This document shows, piece after piece, positions 25,601-37,463 of a DNA stretch of 64,000 nucleotides; within the stretch, counting starts at the first letter, position 1, and each line of letters begins with the position of its first letter. Both the position numbers and the translations under genes were made by a program. Origin of the DNA: Isoetes taiwanensis (lineage: Eukaryota; Streptophyta; Lycopodiopsida; Isoetales; Isoetaceae). The stretch is taken from NCBI GenBank assembly GCA_021234155.1, contig JAJEKV010000056.1:789905-853904 (forward strand), read 5' to 3'. The notes under the pieces were generated by a model. That model made no database searches and was not told where the DNA came from. It saw nothing but the letters and a program-made list of their open reading frames with translations.

Positions 25601-26166
25601 ATATGAGCATGAGCTTCATATTGTGCACCCGGCATTCCAACATGTCCGTTGAAAAGATCCGCCATGATGATGGCCCGTAAAAGGAAAAGGAAAATCGTTA
25701 TTAATCTCAAACAATACAAGTTTATTAATCTCAAAAGTAGTTGAAGGGATTACGATGAGTTGGATCTTTGATTCGGGACATTTGGATACAAAAGTAGTTC
25801 CGGAGGAAGGCGGAAGTTTTCCATTTTTGGCGGGATTTGATGATGGTGATGGCGCTTGTACAAAGTGCATTTGTGTCGAGTCATGCCGCGTACAATGAAA
25901 GCCCTATTTGTAACATTACCATAAATCTTTGAGCATTTAAAAAATAGTTGAATCTGTTTGTCCTTCTTGTGCTCTAGAAATTAGGAAATAGGTCTTGTCC
26001 ATATTTTTAGAAGTTTCCTTTCGCAATCATGCTTAATGGGGCCCTTTTCCAAGCAAGTGAATGGTTACTTATTTGTTATTTATATTGACTTGTTATTGAG
26101 TTTAATGCCATTGTAGATTGTTGAGTTTTAATATTGTTCTTGTTGTTATTGTATCTGCAGTTCAAC
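22641..26166. other. Interior of the CACTA element without recognised genes
   Basis: This 3.5-kb stretch between the two transposase genes has only short frames on both strands (the longest about 100 codons near 25222-25524, minus) and no known motif. Because it lies between divergently oriented genes it should hold both promoters. It may also contain captured host sequence, which I cannot identify. Confidence 0.45.
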
Positions 26167-27620
26167 ATGGCTAACGGCAAGAAGAAAATGAAAAGGGAAA
26201 GGAGAAAGGTGTCTTTAACTAAGATGCTATCAAAGATTTTGTCAATGTTAACGAGAGGAACAAAAGGACGCAATGGCACATGAACTATTAAATGGAGGCG
26301 ATCGTCATCAAAGAAATCCAAGAGAAGGTCTTCCGTTGGTAGTCGAGACTTCCAAGACATCGGGAGAAGGCAATGAATCGATGGCATCGGAAATTCTCGT
26401 GGTATGAGCTTTAGGAAGTTGGGCTTATTAATCGAGGTATAACTTTGTGCATATTTATTTTGAGTGTTGTCTTATTATCTTGTTGATGAGTATAAAGTGT
26501 TATCCAAAATATATTATAGGTGTGTGTTTCTACGGGTGGAAAGATTCATCCTGATGCACATGGAAAAGAGTTTATGGATGTTGCCACTAGTTCAATGATG
26601 GATCACTGCCACGAGATACATCTAAACTGGCGACAAGTTAAGTTGCGCCATAAGCAAGAAGTGATCAATCACTTGAAGGATCAATTCGGTGCTGGTTTTA
26701 ATGAGAAGGACATGTTGAAACAACTTGGGCCCCCGATGGAATCATCACAAGTTAGATTTAAACCCTATCCAAATCTTTTTTATTTGCTTTATCTAGAGTT
26801 TTAATTTTCTTCATATATTAGGGATTACCTAAGACGGAAGGCACGAAAAGGTTTAACATCCAAGCCTTCATCTGTTAAAAAAGCAAATTGGAAAAAGTTT
26901 CTTGAATTGGCGAAGGTGGAGCACCCGCGAAAGAAATTAAAGATCTCAAAGGAAGAAAAAACCATGTAACTGGGTTGGTGGGGATAGATCGATCATCTCT
27001 AATTATGTGAGTATTACTTCTTATTTGTTTGAAATCAAGTTAGTATATGATACTTATAACTACCCCATATTTTCAATATTTAGTATGCCCACTTTAAGGG
27101 CTATCCTAGTGAGAAGGTCACTTCCGAGATTAAGGAAATGGAGGATGGAAGAAATGGATCAAACGTGAAAGTGATGAAGGACGTGTATCTCTAGAAACAA
27201 AGGTATAATTGCAACTTTAAGAATCATAATTTGAAAATATACATGTAAGGCATTACTTGGCATTAACTCTTTTATTCAATTATATATGTTGTAGCACATG
27301 GCACAAGATTACGAGGCAAGGGCATTGTCCCCGCCAATAGATGTCAAAGGAAAAGCCATTAATAAGTAGCGGATGAGGAGAATGAAGATCTCGAAGAGAC
27401 CGTGCATGTAAGTATTCTAGCTAGATACATTACATGCTTGTGACTTTTTAAATTGTAGACATATAACCCCTTTTTTTTTTTTTTTTTTTTTTTTGTACGG
27501 ATATAGATGGATCATCAAGCGGCGATGGAAGTTTAAGATGAATCCAGCAGTTGATAGCATAAAAAAGTACATCTAGCAGTGAAAATGAAGACGTTGAAAT
27601 TGATTAACACATCTCCATTA
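26167..27620 (+). pseudogene. TNPA / Ptta-En-Spm (Transposase_24-like) gene, decayed
   Basis: The clearest part is 26520-26804, where GKIHPDAHGKEF is followed by HEIHLNWRQVKLRHKQEVIN and LKDQFGAGFNEKDM. That matches the W-x-x-V/L...K..IW..L...F layout of the plant Ptta/En/Spm family. Further pieces at 26823-26968 (LRRKARKGLTSKPSS, then WKKFLELAKVEHPRKK) and 27085-27190 (AHFKGYPSEKVTSEIKEM) fit later exons, with intron-like AT-rich gaps and a 24-T run at 27471-27494 between them. In En/Spm the equivalent protein binds the subterminal repeats. It is on the opposite strand to the TNP2 remnant. Confidence 0.6.
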
Positions 27621-27699
27621 TTTCTTTGTTGAGAAAACTATATTTATGTACACTTTTCATTTTACTAGGTTTATGTACACTGTTCATTTTAAATGTTTT

Positions 27700-28503
27700 G
27701 AATCAAATATGGTGAATTGACAAAAGAGATTGACAACAATCTGTCAAAAACATTGACTAAGCATTGTTAAGAAAAATGACATAAATGTAGTAAAATGATG
27801 AAAAAAAAATGTAAAAACATAGCCTCAAAAACATGACCTAAGTATGTGACAAAAATTAGCCAACAAAATAAAAAATATGACCTAAAATATGACAAAAGAG
27901 TGTCAAAAAGAACATAAAATAGGACAAAATAGGGACCATAGAATTGCCAAAAAATTGCCCAAAATTTGACAAAATAGATGTCAAAAAATAGCCAAAAAAA
28001 GTGACAAAAGGCTATAAACTATGACAAAAAGGCCAAAAAATGACAAAAAAGATAAGAATATAACATAGAAAATGACAATAAAGTATAAAAAAAATAACCT
28101 AAAGTATGACAAAATAGGTGCTGAAGAATTGCCAAAAGAAGTGACAAAAAAAGGTTTAAAGTATGACAAAATATATGTCAAAAATTTGCCAAGAGAAGCC
28201 ACACAATTGCCAAAAAGAAGTGACAAAAAAGGTTTAAAGTATGACAAAATATGTGTCGAAAAATTGCCAAGAGAAGTGCCACACAATTGCCAAAAGAAGT
28301 GACAAAAAAGGTTTGAAGTATGACAAAATATGTGTCAAACAATTGCCAAGAGAAGTGCCACACAATTGCCAAAAAGTGACAAAAAAAATGACAAAGGATG
28401 TGATGCATCGTCACTTTTTTTTGACACATTTATAGCATGTTTTGTCGGTTCTCGAAATTTCTTGATGGTTACAATGTGACAAAAAACCCGATAATAAACC
28501 CCT
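27700..28503. repeat. Right subterminal repeats of the CACTA element
   Basis: TGACAAAA, GCCAAAAA and ATGTGTCAAA words recur throughout. From about 28120 to 28380 a unit of roughly 80-85 bp is tandemly repeated about three times (AAGTGACAAAAAAGGTTT, AGTATGACAAAATATGTGTC, ATTGCCAAGAGAAGTGCC). The vocabulary matches the left subterminal array. Confidence 0.85.
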
Positions 28504-28520
28504 ATTCTCTTGTAGTGATA

Positions 28521-28825
28521 TTTACGCGATATTCAAACATCCGCTCTATATCTTACACACTTTTGTTTATGTCTGCAACTTGTACTATGTTCTGCTTCAT
28601 TATTGTTGTCACAACTTTGTATTGAACATGCTGTATGAGGAGAACTTATACCAATGCTTTCCTGTAACTTAGTAAACACGTGCCTTTGGAATTACCTTTG
28701 TTAACACATCTCACTTGTCAATTACGTAGTATTTTTGTACTCAACTACTATAATTCCTTTGCAATCATATCCCTTATAAAATGAACATGTAGTTCAATGT
28801 GCTTCGTTCTTTCATAGAATACTTT
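28521..28825 (-). pseudogene. Copia RNase H C-terminus (minus element)
   Basis: On the minus strand the translation gives RTKHIELHVHFIRDMIAK followed by VVEYKNTT. This is the usual end of copia RNase H (K-H-I-E-x-x-x-H-F-x-R-D). The same segment recurs at 40933-41136 as a 67-codon frame. The upstream part of the domain continues at 29838 beyond the short-repeat cluster. Confidence 0.8.
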
Positions 28826-29837
28826 GTAACGTTCCTAACCGACATGCCCTTAACCAACTGGGCAAAACCGTCTAGACGTTTATGAGCGATCGCTTCTACC
28901 CATTTATGTTTGTCTAGGGGCGTCCACGGGCACATTCAAAGTTGAATACTCGGCGGTCTATCATAGGCAGTTCACGGTCTCTCCCCTTTCGTCCGATAGG
29001 CCCGTTCTGGTCTCTCCCACTAGAACTATGCTCGTCCTCGAGCATCTAACCAAACATGCCTTAACCAACTGGGCAAAACCGTCACAGGCGTTTATGAACG
29101 GTCGCTTCTACCCATTTATGTCGGTGTCACCGGGGGCGTCCACAGGCACATTCAAAGTTGAATACTCGGCGGTCATATCATAGGCCCGTTCTGTCTCTCC
29201 CACTAGAACTATGCTCGTCGATAGGCCCGTTCTGGTCTCTCCCACTAGAACTATGCTCGTCCCGAGCATCCAAGGCTATACCATGTCACAATGATTATCA
29301 AGTCTTTGCAAATTACCCATGCATATAGGCACCCATGGAGACTTCGAACTGAGACCTGCTCTAATACCAAATGTAACATTCCTAATCGACATGCCCTTAA
29401 CCAACTAGGCAAAACCGTCTAGGCGTTTATGAGTAGTCGCTTCTACCCATTTATCTTGCGGTGTCTTGGGGCGGCTCCACGAGGCACATTCAAGGTTGAA
29501 TACTTTCGGCGGTCTCTACCATGGGCCCGTTCTGAGTCTCTCCCACTAGAACTATGCTCGTCCTCGAGCATCCAAAGGCTATACCATGTCTATGTCATAC
29601 CATATCACAATGATTACCAAGTCTTTGCAAACTACCCATGCATATAGGCACCCATGGAGATTTGAACTTCGAGGACGCTCACGATGCAACTATAACGTTC
29701 CCTAGGAGCATGCCCTTAACCAAGCGGGCAAAACCGTACAGGCGTTTATGAGCAAATCGCTTCTACCCATTTATGCGGTGTCTCGGGCGTCCCGAGGCAC
29801 ATTCAAGGTTGAATACTCGGCGGTCTACCATAGGCAG
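28826..29837 (-). repeat. Tandem cluster of about 310-bp PBS-bearing short repeats (TRIM- or SINE-like)
   Basis: Four partial-to-full copies lie head to tail (starts near 28826, 29047, 29372 and 29691). Read on the minus strand, a unit has a body of about 220 bp ending GGTTAGGAACGTTACA. It continues TTTGGTAT(C/T)AGAGC, as in a copia-type primer-binding site, then GTTCGA-type sequence and CCATGGGTGCCTATATGC. An LTR ending in CA followed two bases later by TGGTATCAGAGC fits a TRIM with tandem LTR-internal-LTR units. The GGTTCGAGTCTCC word also resembles a Pol III B box, so a tRNA-derived SINE is the alternative. A further copy surrounds the gypsy element (41160-41406 and 55434-55480). Confidence 0.7.
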
Positions 29838-30300
29838 ATTACACTTATAACTATCTGACTCATCATCAATGAATGAAGAGAGTGGTTGGTTTATTCTATG
29901 TAGCACCTAACTCAACTAACAACCTCCTTACCTAGACCACTTCTCTTGCGCTAAAGAGGCAAACATTGTGATACGCCTCTGCTATTGACACTATACATCC
30001 TTGTTTTTTACTTCTCCATGATATTGTGCTTCCTCCAACTTGTAGAATATATCCGGATGTAGATGCCCTAGAGTCAGGTTACCTCCCAATGTGCATCGGG
30101 TATCTTGATTAGATCCTATTTGTAGAATGTTAATCCCTTTATTTTGTGTCCCCTTCAAAAATCTGAGAGCACATGTTTAGGCATGCCAATGTTTCTTTCG
30201 AGGATTGTTTCCAAATCTGCTCAACAAATTTACACAAAATGCTATGCTCGGGCTGCTACAATTAGCCACATACAAAAGACATCCACCAATTCCCTATAGG
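29838..30300 (-). pseudogene. Copia RT C-terminus and RNase H N-terminus (minus element)
   Basis: On the minus strand DSRASTSGYILQVGGSTISW followed by SKKQGCIV and SIAEAYH is the standard copia RNase H start (R-x-S-T-S-G-Y...I-S-W-x-S-K-K-Q). Upstream, PIG-x-x-MSFVCG and LCKFVEQIWKQ are remains of the RT C-terminal segment. The RT core with its YVDD motif is absent, so an internal deletion joins this part to integrase. Confidence 0.78.
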
Positions 30301-30359
30301 GATAATTTTCCATTTCAATCTTTCCTCTTGCTTTCTCTCTGCAATATTTCTTAAATATA

Positions 30360-30972
30360 TCATTCACAAACTCACCACCTCGATCGACCTCAAGCATTTT
30401 ATTCTTTTTCAGTCATCATCCTTTTTCGCCTCTGCTTCAAAGATTCTATAAGCATTATAAGCCTTGGTTTTCCTTCTAAGAAAGTTAGTATGTCTAGAGT
30501 AATCATCAATAAAGGTAATAAAATACCTTTTACCTTATAAGCCGACATTAATTGTCCACGAGAGGTTTGAATGTATCAATTCTAGTCAATCTCCAGCTCG
30601 TTCATGTCTTTTCTTCAAAAGGTAATCTTGTGCTCTTTCCCATCATGCATCCATAGCAAACAAAATCATTACTTTCTGCCATTTGTTATCAGACCTCTTT
30701 TAGTCATTTCCTTTAAGTTTTTCTACATTTGCATGACCCAATTTCTCATGCCAAAGTTTTAGTGTTGGAATTTCCATTGAGTTTATACTTCAGGATAAAG
30801 TTTTGTTGTGAAACCCAAACAAATTACCATTTCGTTTTGCAAGGAACTTGACTTTGTTATTTTCAAAAACTTTCTGGCCGGTGTTTGTCAAATACAAGTT
30901 TGAATCCCATATCCACCGGTGACTAAGCGATATTAGATTCCTTACAATATTTGGAACGAGAAAGTACATCAT
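30360..30972 (-). pseudogene. Copia pre-integrase and integrase remnant (minus element)
   Basis: The frame at 30972-30790 contains VPNIVRNLISLSHRW, the conserved copia motif before the GAG-pre-integrase domain. It is followed on the minus strand near 30770-30700 by KLWHEKLGHANVEKLKG, with the HxxxGH zinc-binding start. Lower down, FLSRKTKAYNAYRIFEAEA and VVSL-x-MIYLRNIAE match integrase segments between the second Asp and the Glu motif. Stops occur throughout. Confidence 0.8.
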
Positions 30973-31269
30973 GAATTGCCCTCTAAATCAAATAGTTCTA
31001 GCATTCACGACTCTTTTACTTCTTGCGGTTCACCATTCCCCATTTGCACAAATGTTGATGTTCTTTTCTTTATTTCCTTGAGAGCATCGGTTGGTTTTAA
31101 CTCACCCGATCTCTCTCTGCTTCCTATCTATCACAAGCATATCTTTGGTTTTGTTAGCAATTTGATTTGAAGCGAGAACAAGTAACATTTATGCCTTACC
31201 TCGACGAGTCTTCTCCTTGATTGCTAATATCTTGTATCAAGTTGACCTTTGCTAGCTCCTTCATTTACG

Positions 31270-31810
31270 CCTCTTATGTTGCTATTTTTCTTTCCAAGAC
31301 CGGTATCCCTTTTATCCTTATTTTTACCTTTTCCAATCCCCTTAGATTTTGGGACATGCTGACTAAGTGACCAAATCCATCACAATTGAAGCATCTATTC
31401 TCTTTTAGCTTGGGGACAGTTATTTTTTTCAAATGACCATATGAATTACATCCATACCATGGCCCTACCTTCCTTTTTCTCATTACCAAACCGTCCTTTC
31501 CTTTTTTTCACCAAACAAGATCTCGAGTTTTCTTCTCCCCTTTTAAAATTTTTTATGTTGTTCAATTGTTCTTATCATTAGTTCAGCCTTTTCTCCATTT
31601 TAAGTTCTTGTTCTTACCAAGGTGGAGAGTTGTTCAAACTCGAAAAATGCCCTTGATAAGGAGAGTACATGAAAGTCTTTAGTAATTGGTACTCAGTGAC
31701 CTCAAGATCTATAACAATATTATCATATTTTTGGAAGAAAGCGGTCGAGGGTTTTCTTTTTTGAACTTCAACCTTCTTAGCTCTCTCTGTTAAGTAATTC
31801 AATTTGAGAG
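31270..31810 (-). pseudogene. Copia gag with zinc-knuckle remnant (minus element)
   Basis: Two minus-strand frames cover the gag C-terminal half. One (31802-31614) reads like the gag helical region (LTERAKKVEVQKRK, VTEYQLLKTFM). The other (31489-31274) holds CFNCDGFGHLV, a CCHC zinc knuckle whose last Cys is lost. Gag packages the element RNA. Its place between the 5' LTR/PBS and pre-integrase is as expected. Confidence 0.68.
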
Positions 31811-32155
31811 GAGTTTTTTTACCTCATAATTCTTGATCTATTCCTTAGTGTTTTATTTTTTATTTTAAACATGATGCTAGAACTCAACTTACTAGCAATG
31901 ATGCACCTTGCGATGTGATCTTTTAGTTTTGCTCCCCTTGCGGCAACATTAATCGATGCCTCACTTGCACTCCATCTCTAGTGTTAGGCTGTCTTTTGCT
32001 CTCCCCCTTCTTGATATTTTCTCCTATGACAAGATCCCATAGATCTTACGCCCGTGATACATCTTTCATTCTTTCCTTCCGGGCACGGAACCCGGCTTCC
32101 CCTTGAAACACCTTAACACCATTTAGTAATGATGAACCAAGTCTAGTTGCCATTT

Positions 32156-32169
32156 GGCTCACGATACCA
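32156..32169 (-). other. Primer-binding site of the minus copia element
   Basis: On the minus strand TGGTATCGTGAGCC begins one base after the LTR end. Its first seven bases match the TGGTATCAGAGC site used by copia elements. Confidence 0.65.
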
Positions 32170-32170
32170 A

Positions 32171-32680
32171 TGTTAAACAATTAGTAGTTTCACAACTTAT
32201 CTAGACCAATGAATTCTATGGGGCAACTAACTTCAATAAGTCTCACCAATTTAAATAGCAATGCAACAAGCGGTTAGAAATTAGGTCAATACAAAAGGTT
32301 AAGTCATTGACCAATATCTCAACCGATTATGATTGCTTATGGATCGACATTCCACAGGCAAATGGAATCATTTGCATTTCATAACTAACATTATACATCT
32401 TGGTTTTATTTTATAGCATCGATCCAAGCCGATTGTAGTCGATTTCGATCGGTTCTGCCGGATCGGTTGTGCCATAGAGACGCGGGTCTATTTGCTTCAA
32501 TCCTTTATAAATATCATGTCTTCATCAAATGTTTTAACCATGCATATACATGGTATTTTATTGAGACCATTACCCTTAGGTGCAACTATTAAGCAACCCT
32601 AAGGTTAAGTCACGTTTTTCTTGCCCGTAATATATCATCGATCAACCTCACCAATATATCTAACATTAACAATTTCAACA
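32171..32680 (-). repeat. 5' LTR of the minus copia element, 510 bp
   Basis: The + strand sequence starts TGTTAAACAATTAG and ends ATTTCAACA, so on the minus strand it runs TGTTGAAATTG...TTTAACA with the standard TG...CA ends, directly next to the primer-binding site. Its right third (32510-32680) matches 16590-16769 and 40650-40814. Confidence 0.75.
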
Positions 32681-34464
32681 ATTCGTCCCTTGCCTTTTCA
32701 AAGACATGGTTGTTCATAACGCATAAAAGTGCGAGAAGAACTCTCATTGTAAAGCATCGTCATTTTAAGCAGGGGTGAACTCTCATTTAAGCGAGGGGTG
32801 CACCTGGACTGGTTCATCATCAATCCTTCGCCCGGGCGTATGTTGGAGCGTTTTGATTATGCTCAATTATGATTGGGGCGCAACTATTAGAGCAACCCTA
32901 AGGTTTTGATGGTATACTGCCTCTATTGGTTTCATTTTAAGCTTTTAGAATATGAAATACGGGGATTCAACCTCTACTAAAATAACTCAATGTCCTATTA
33001 AACTAATTTTAACAAATCTAACTAGTGAGCTAATGTGACTATTTTTTATCTTAAATCTATTTTTTTATAATAACCCATTGAATTGTTTTAGGGATATGGT
33101 CTATGGTTTCAAAATTATATCTATATCAAATCCCCACGGAACCCCCCTGTTATTTTGCTACATATTAATACATTCATGATGAGAAAATAAGCACAACGGT
33201 TGTTGATTCTATTCTTTGGTGGATGAGTTCAATAATTCTTAGACTTTGTCTCAACACCATGAGACAATTAAGATCCGTATTGGCACTTATCTGGCGATGA
33301 TGTCACAAGGTCTACAAAAACACACACTCCTACATATAGCGACAACCCGGGCATAAAGAACTACCTAAAAGTCGATTGCTAGAAGTCTAACCAAAGGAGC
33401 GTCGTCGTGGATATGCTTTGAGAGAGGTAGGTGGATGATGGAGTACATGTACCCGACTTTGGCTAACTTCGAGTTGTTTGTCTCTTTTATCGGATATAAC
33501 ACTTTGTCCACTAGCAATTGGCATTTTAATAGCAAAAGAACTCACTGCATTGGAATATGCAATGGAATGCATTTTAGGGTTTGCAAATTGTATCTACTTG
33601 GCGGTATTTGATTCCATTATCTGAGCTTATCTTGAGGATGAGTTGTATCAACTTGATAGTCGTGTGAGACATCGTAGGCGATTTGAATCAATGATTACAT
33701 GCGTGCATTTCACTTTACCCGGCTAAGATATATAATATGTAGGAGAAGTGAGGGAGCATCCTTAAAAAGTACAACATTAGGCCCTTGTTGATGTGCGTCA
33801 TAGGGAGATGCCTATTTAGAGTTCCATCATAAAATTAAATGACGCCAATGAACCATGACTAAATTTTGTGTTTTGTATTTCTTTAAATATTTGTTGTTCA
33901 TGTACTTAACTACTTCTAAGGATGACATTTTGAGCACAAATTTTGGGTCAATCTTTTCCAAATTTGCATCTTTAGAGGTAAATTTAATTGCCCCCACATT
34001 CTTTATAAAATATTGTTTTCTCTACTGAAATCACTAAGCCTATAGTTAATACGCTGATAATAATACTATCATTAATTTTAATAACAAAAATAATTACTAA
34101 AGCAAATAAGATCTATTCTTGCCAGTACCAACATGTGCTATTATCGGAAGTTGCACATATGGGCGTTAACAATCAGTAAAACACATGCGGGACATTAGCA
34201 GGCAATGTCGGGCACAAATATACTTCTTAGGCTAATTATCTTGATGGATTCCCTCCCGGCTTTCCTATATTCCATCATTCTTCAAAGCTGCATTTTCATT
34301 CGACAAAGCGACACCGAGCTTCATCGCGGCCATTTTCACTCACGGATCTTCTTTTGAGCATTGCCTTAAAGCGAGTATTTAAGCTAAAGTTGAAGCGGAG
34401 GGTTTTGCTTTGTTCGAAAAGTAAGCTTCTATGGTTATGCATTTTTGTTGAGATCTTATCACCT
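32681..34464. other. Unclassified DNA with a small LTR fragment
   Basis: No gene was recognised. A segment of about 35 bp at 32878-32912 (GCAACTATTAGAGCAACCCTAAGG) repeats a piece of the copia LTR just to its left. A gene-like GC rise and possible 5' splice site (AAAAG/GTAAGC) occur near 34420, but no protein could be followed. Confidence 0.45.
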
Positions 34465-35698
34465 GTGTGTAGTCATGTTCCTTTGTGTGCATTTTTTTTT
34501 AGCAAGTTCCAACTTTCTTGAGCTGGAAAAATAAGCCTAGAGCATTGCACATTATTTCTGGACTCTGTCATGCTTTCTTAGAATGGCTTTTCGCCTGCAT
34601 TGCGAAGTGCTTCGAATAAATCGTGCCATATCCTGTGTTTGTGTAGTAAAAAAATGGCATGGATGTAAAAGAGTTGGATATTAAATCGTTCCATTGTAGG
34701 CCATCTGTGTATGCATGACTCTATCTTTAGGCACAAACGTAGAAGAGATAGACACATTACTCTTGGCTGAATTTTAGGGACCCATTTTTGGAATTGATAT
34801 TTGGCTTTATAGGATGTTTTTACGTTAGCTCTGCAACAACTGGCTATTTTTTTTGTAAATACAGCACAATAATGTTTCTCTCGAATTGTAGTGCTGAGAT
34901 TCAAGACTTCAATTATTCTTATCTCTTGCATTTTCAGAAGATTCGGGTCATTCATTGATCACGAGCTTGGTCTGAGAGGTTATCTTATCGTTTTGGAGGG
35001 CGTAAGCACATGAACGACCCATTTTTGAAGGTAGATTTATGGTAAAGGGATTCTAGCACCAATTTGAAGATACCTATGTGTAGTCATGTTCCTCTGTGTG
35101 CATTTTTTCGCCCGAGTTCTAGCTTTCTTGAGCTGGACAAATAAGCCTAGAGTATCTAACATTATTTACGGACTCCTATCATGCTTTGCCAAATGGCTTT
35201 CACCCCTGCATTTGCGAAGTGCTTGAATAAATCGTGCCATATCTGTATTTGTGTAAAAAAAAAATGGTATGGATGTAAAAAGAGTTAGATATTAAATCGT
35301 TCCATTTTAGGCCATCTGTATATGCATGACTCTATCTTTAGGGAGCCTGGGCGTAGAAAGAGATAGGCGCATTACTCTTGGCTGAATTTAGGGGAACCCA
35401 TTTTTGGAATTGATATTTGGCTTTATGGGATGTTTTAAGCTAGCTCTTGCAACAAGCTGGCTATTTTTTTTTTTTGTAAATACAACACAATGATGTTTTC
35501 TCTCGAATTGTAGTCTTTGAGATTCAAGACTTCAATTATTCTTATCTCTTGCATTTTTAAAAGATTCGGGTCATTCATTGGTGCAGAGCTTCGGTGCAGA
35601 GGTTATCACTTTGGAGGAGCGTAAGCACATGAGCAACCCCATTTTTGAAGGTAGGCTTACGGTAAAGGGATTTCTAGCACCAATTTGAAGATTTTAAT
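34465..35698. repeat. 611-bp tandem duplication
   Basis: Unit 1 (34465-35075) and unit 2 (35076-35698) start with TGTGTAGTCATGTTCCT and end with CACCAATTTGAAGAT. They align throughout, with point changes and small indels, at an offset of about 611 bp. The 125-codon minus-strand frame in unit 1 is not preserved in unit 2, so it is not evidence of a gene. Confidence 0.88.
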
Positions 35699-37463
35699 GA
35701 AAATTTTGGGTTGATTTGTTTGGGCATAAATAAAACATGTTTCTCTTGCGTGCAACATCAAATGTCTAGCACTGTAACTTTATGCTTTTCTTGAAATATT
35801 CTCAATTTCCAAGGCTTTTAGTCAGCAAGTTGTATCTTCTTTGCAGTTGTCATGCACTTAGTGTAGTACCTAAATCAGCCACATTCATTAGGCATAATGA
35901 TTTCGGAGAAGTTTACGGGCGGTACACCTAAACCATATAGTAGTTGCCATGCTTCTATTATCTCATATAATGCTTATCGGGGAGAAAAGCGAGGGACAAT
36001 CGAATAAACTTCTTAGGTTGTAAACATTTCACAAATTAACCCTGCTCTTGCAATCAGTAAGCCCGGTTCGGGGTAAGATTAGTCGTTTTTTATAAGCTCT
36101 TTACCTGGGATGTGTTGGTTGATGTTTTGCTTTTCGATCTCATTTTTTTTCCATGGAAAATTGGCCATGATATTGCTTAAATTTTGGGCAAAGAATTTAT
36201 TCACTTTATTTCGGTTTTTCGCAGCCTTGCCCTTTGTGTTCTCACAAATTTGTTCCTTCGTTTGCTCCTCTGTACAACTCTTCTTCTTTGTAGCCTTACC
36301 TTTGTTCCTTGTTTGCACATATTCCAAATTGTTGTTGAGTCTCCAAATTACATTAGCTTGGCCGAGGCAAGTCGTAAAGATAATGAGAGACATGTTGGAA
36401 GACATAAAAGGTGTTTGTATTATGGTTGTGTTATCTAACTAGAACATATAAATTTGTAGTAAGTCTATGAATACTATATCCGTTTATGCATGTTGAATGT
36501 GTGTGTTTTAAAATTAAGTTTGTTGATAATAGGTAAGTTTGTGATAATTCTTTGGGAGATATTTTACTCGGCTATTCAAATATCTGGGTTATGAGGCATT
36601 ATATGGAATCTAAAGGAGCAAGCTGGCCGTTTCCTCAAGCGCCTTTTAAGATATAAAAGGTAAGAATAGATTCATTCCTAATAGTAGTGTTTCCTCATTA
36701 TGAATCCAACATGGTATATGATTATTTTATTGGAGGATGAGTAGTTTGATGAAGATAAGGCTCAAATGGTGAAGGAGATTGCAATTTTGGAACCTAGACA
36801 TGCCTAAGAAATGATACCTGAATATTATATTGGTGGTTATTCTTTCTTCTAAATATTCCAAGTGAACAATTTGTTGTCGAGACGGATGGTTATAATGTCA
36901 CGATACATAGATGCGGGATGGATATGACAACCGGTTAGCGGTTTCCAAAGTGGTACGCCTAACAATAAGCGTCCATAGCCCGGTTTACACCCAATAGTAA
37001 GTTTGGAGTAGTCATTGGCATATTCCTGGCATATACTAGCATATGCCTGGAATATGCCATAAACCCACATGGACGAAGGCTTGCTCCCCTAGGGGCAACC
37101 AAAAAACAAAAACTTGGAAATTGAAAATGTAGCATGCTGAAGCAGCTCCTGCAAATTCGGCCAGCTCCAGAAGCGCATAACCTCCACGCCTGCAATTCTG
37201 GACATGTCTAATTACGGTTACTCCAAATCGAACCACCACAACCATTCAAGACAAACCTTTTAAACGGCTTATGCTGGATTCACATGGATATCATAAAAAA
37301 ATGCCGGTGCAAGAGGCATGACCGTTAAACATTTGCAAGTTTCATCACCGCACTGGTAATTTGGTAGCAGCCCCGCATGCACCCATCCGCTAAACTGTTG
37401 CAGCTTGTGACATTCCAGCATAACATACGATATGAATACGTATATTATACTGACACGTCACTA
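35699..37463. other. Unclassified DNA, no gene supported
   Basis: Frames of about 110 codons at 36079-36442 are open on both strands at once and match nothing known. Several overlapping minus-strand frames at 36849-37245 likewise lack motifs. Confidence 0.45.

Larger units (their letters stand above)
16802..28517. mobile_element. CACTA (En/Spm) DNA transposon, 11,716 bp
   Basis: The ends are a perfect 14-bp inverted repeat, CACTACAAGAGAAT at 16802-16815 and its complement at 28504-28517. They are flanked by the 3-bp direct repeat ATA at 16799-16801 and 28518-28520. The related sequence near 40835-40850 keeps the empty site (TTTGATATTTCTGCATATTC), so both borders are certain. The element has subterminal repeats at each end, a decayed TNP2-type transposase on the minus strand and a second transposase-associated frame on the plus strand. 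With its genes broken it can move only if supplied in trans. Confidence 0.96.
16418..32680 (-). mobile_element. Minus-strand Ty1/copia element, internally deleted, with nested insertions
   Basis: Read on the minus strand from 32680 downwards: an LTR, a primer-binding site, gag with a zinc-knuckle remnant, pre-integrase, integrase, the RT C-terminus and RNase H, then a polypurine tract and LTR-like sequence ending at 16418. The RT core is missing between about 30300 and 30360. The body is interrupted by a tandem short-repeat cluster (28826-29837) and by an 11.7-kb CACTA transposon (16802-28517). Without these insertions only about 3.5 kb of copia remains. The left LTR matches the right one only in part, so the left end may be chimeric. 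Confidence 0.78.

Noticed and set aside
36079-36442. Overlapping frames of about 110 codons on both strands
   Set aside because: Both strands are open at once, composition is skewed and no motif was found, so neither is supported as a gene.
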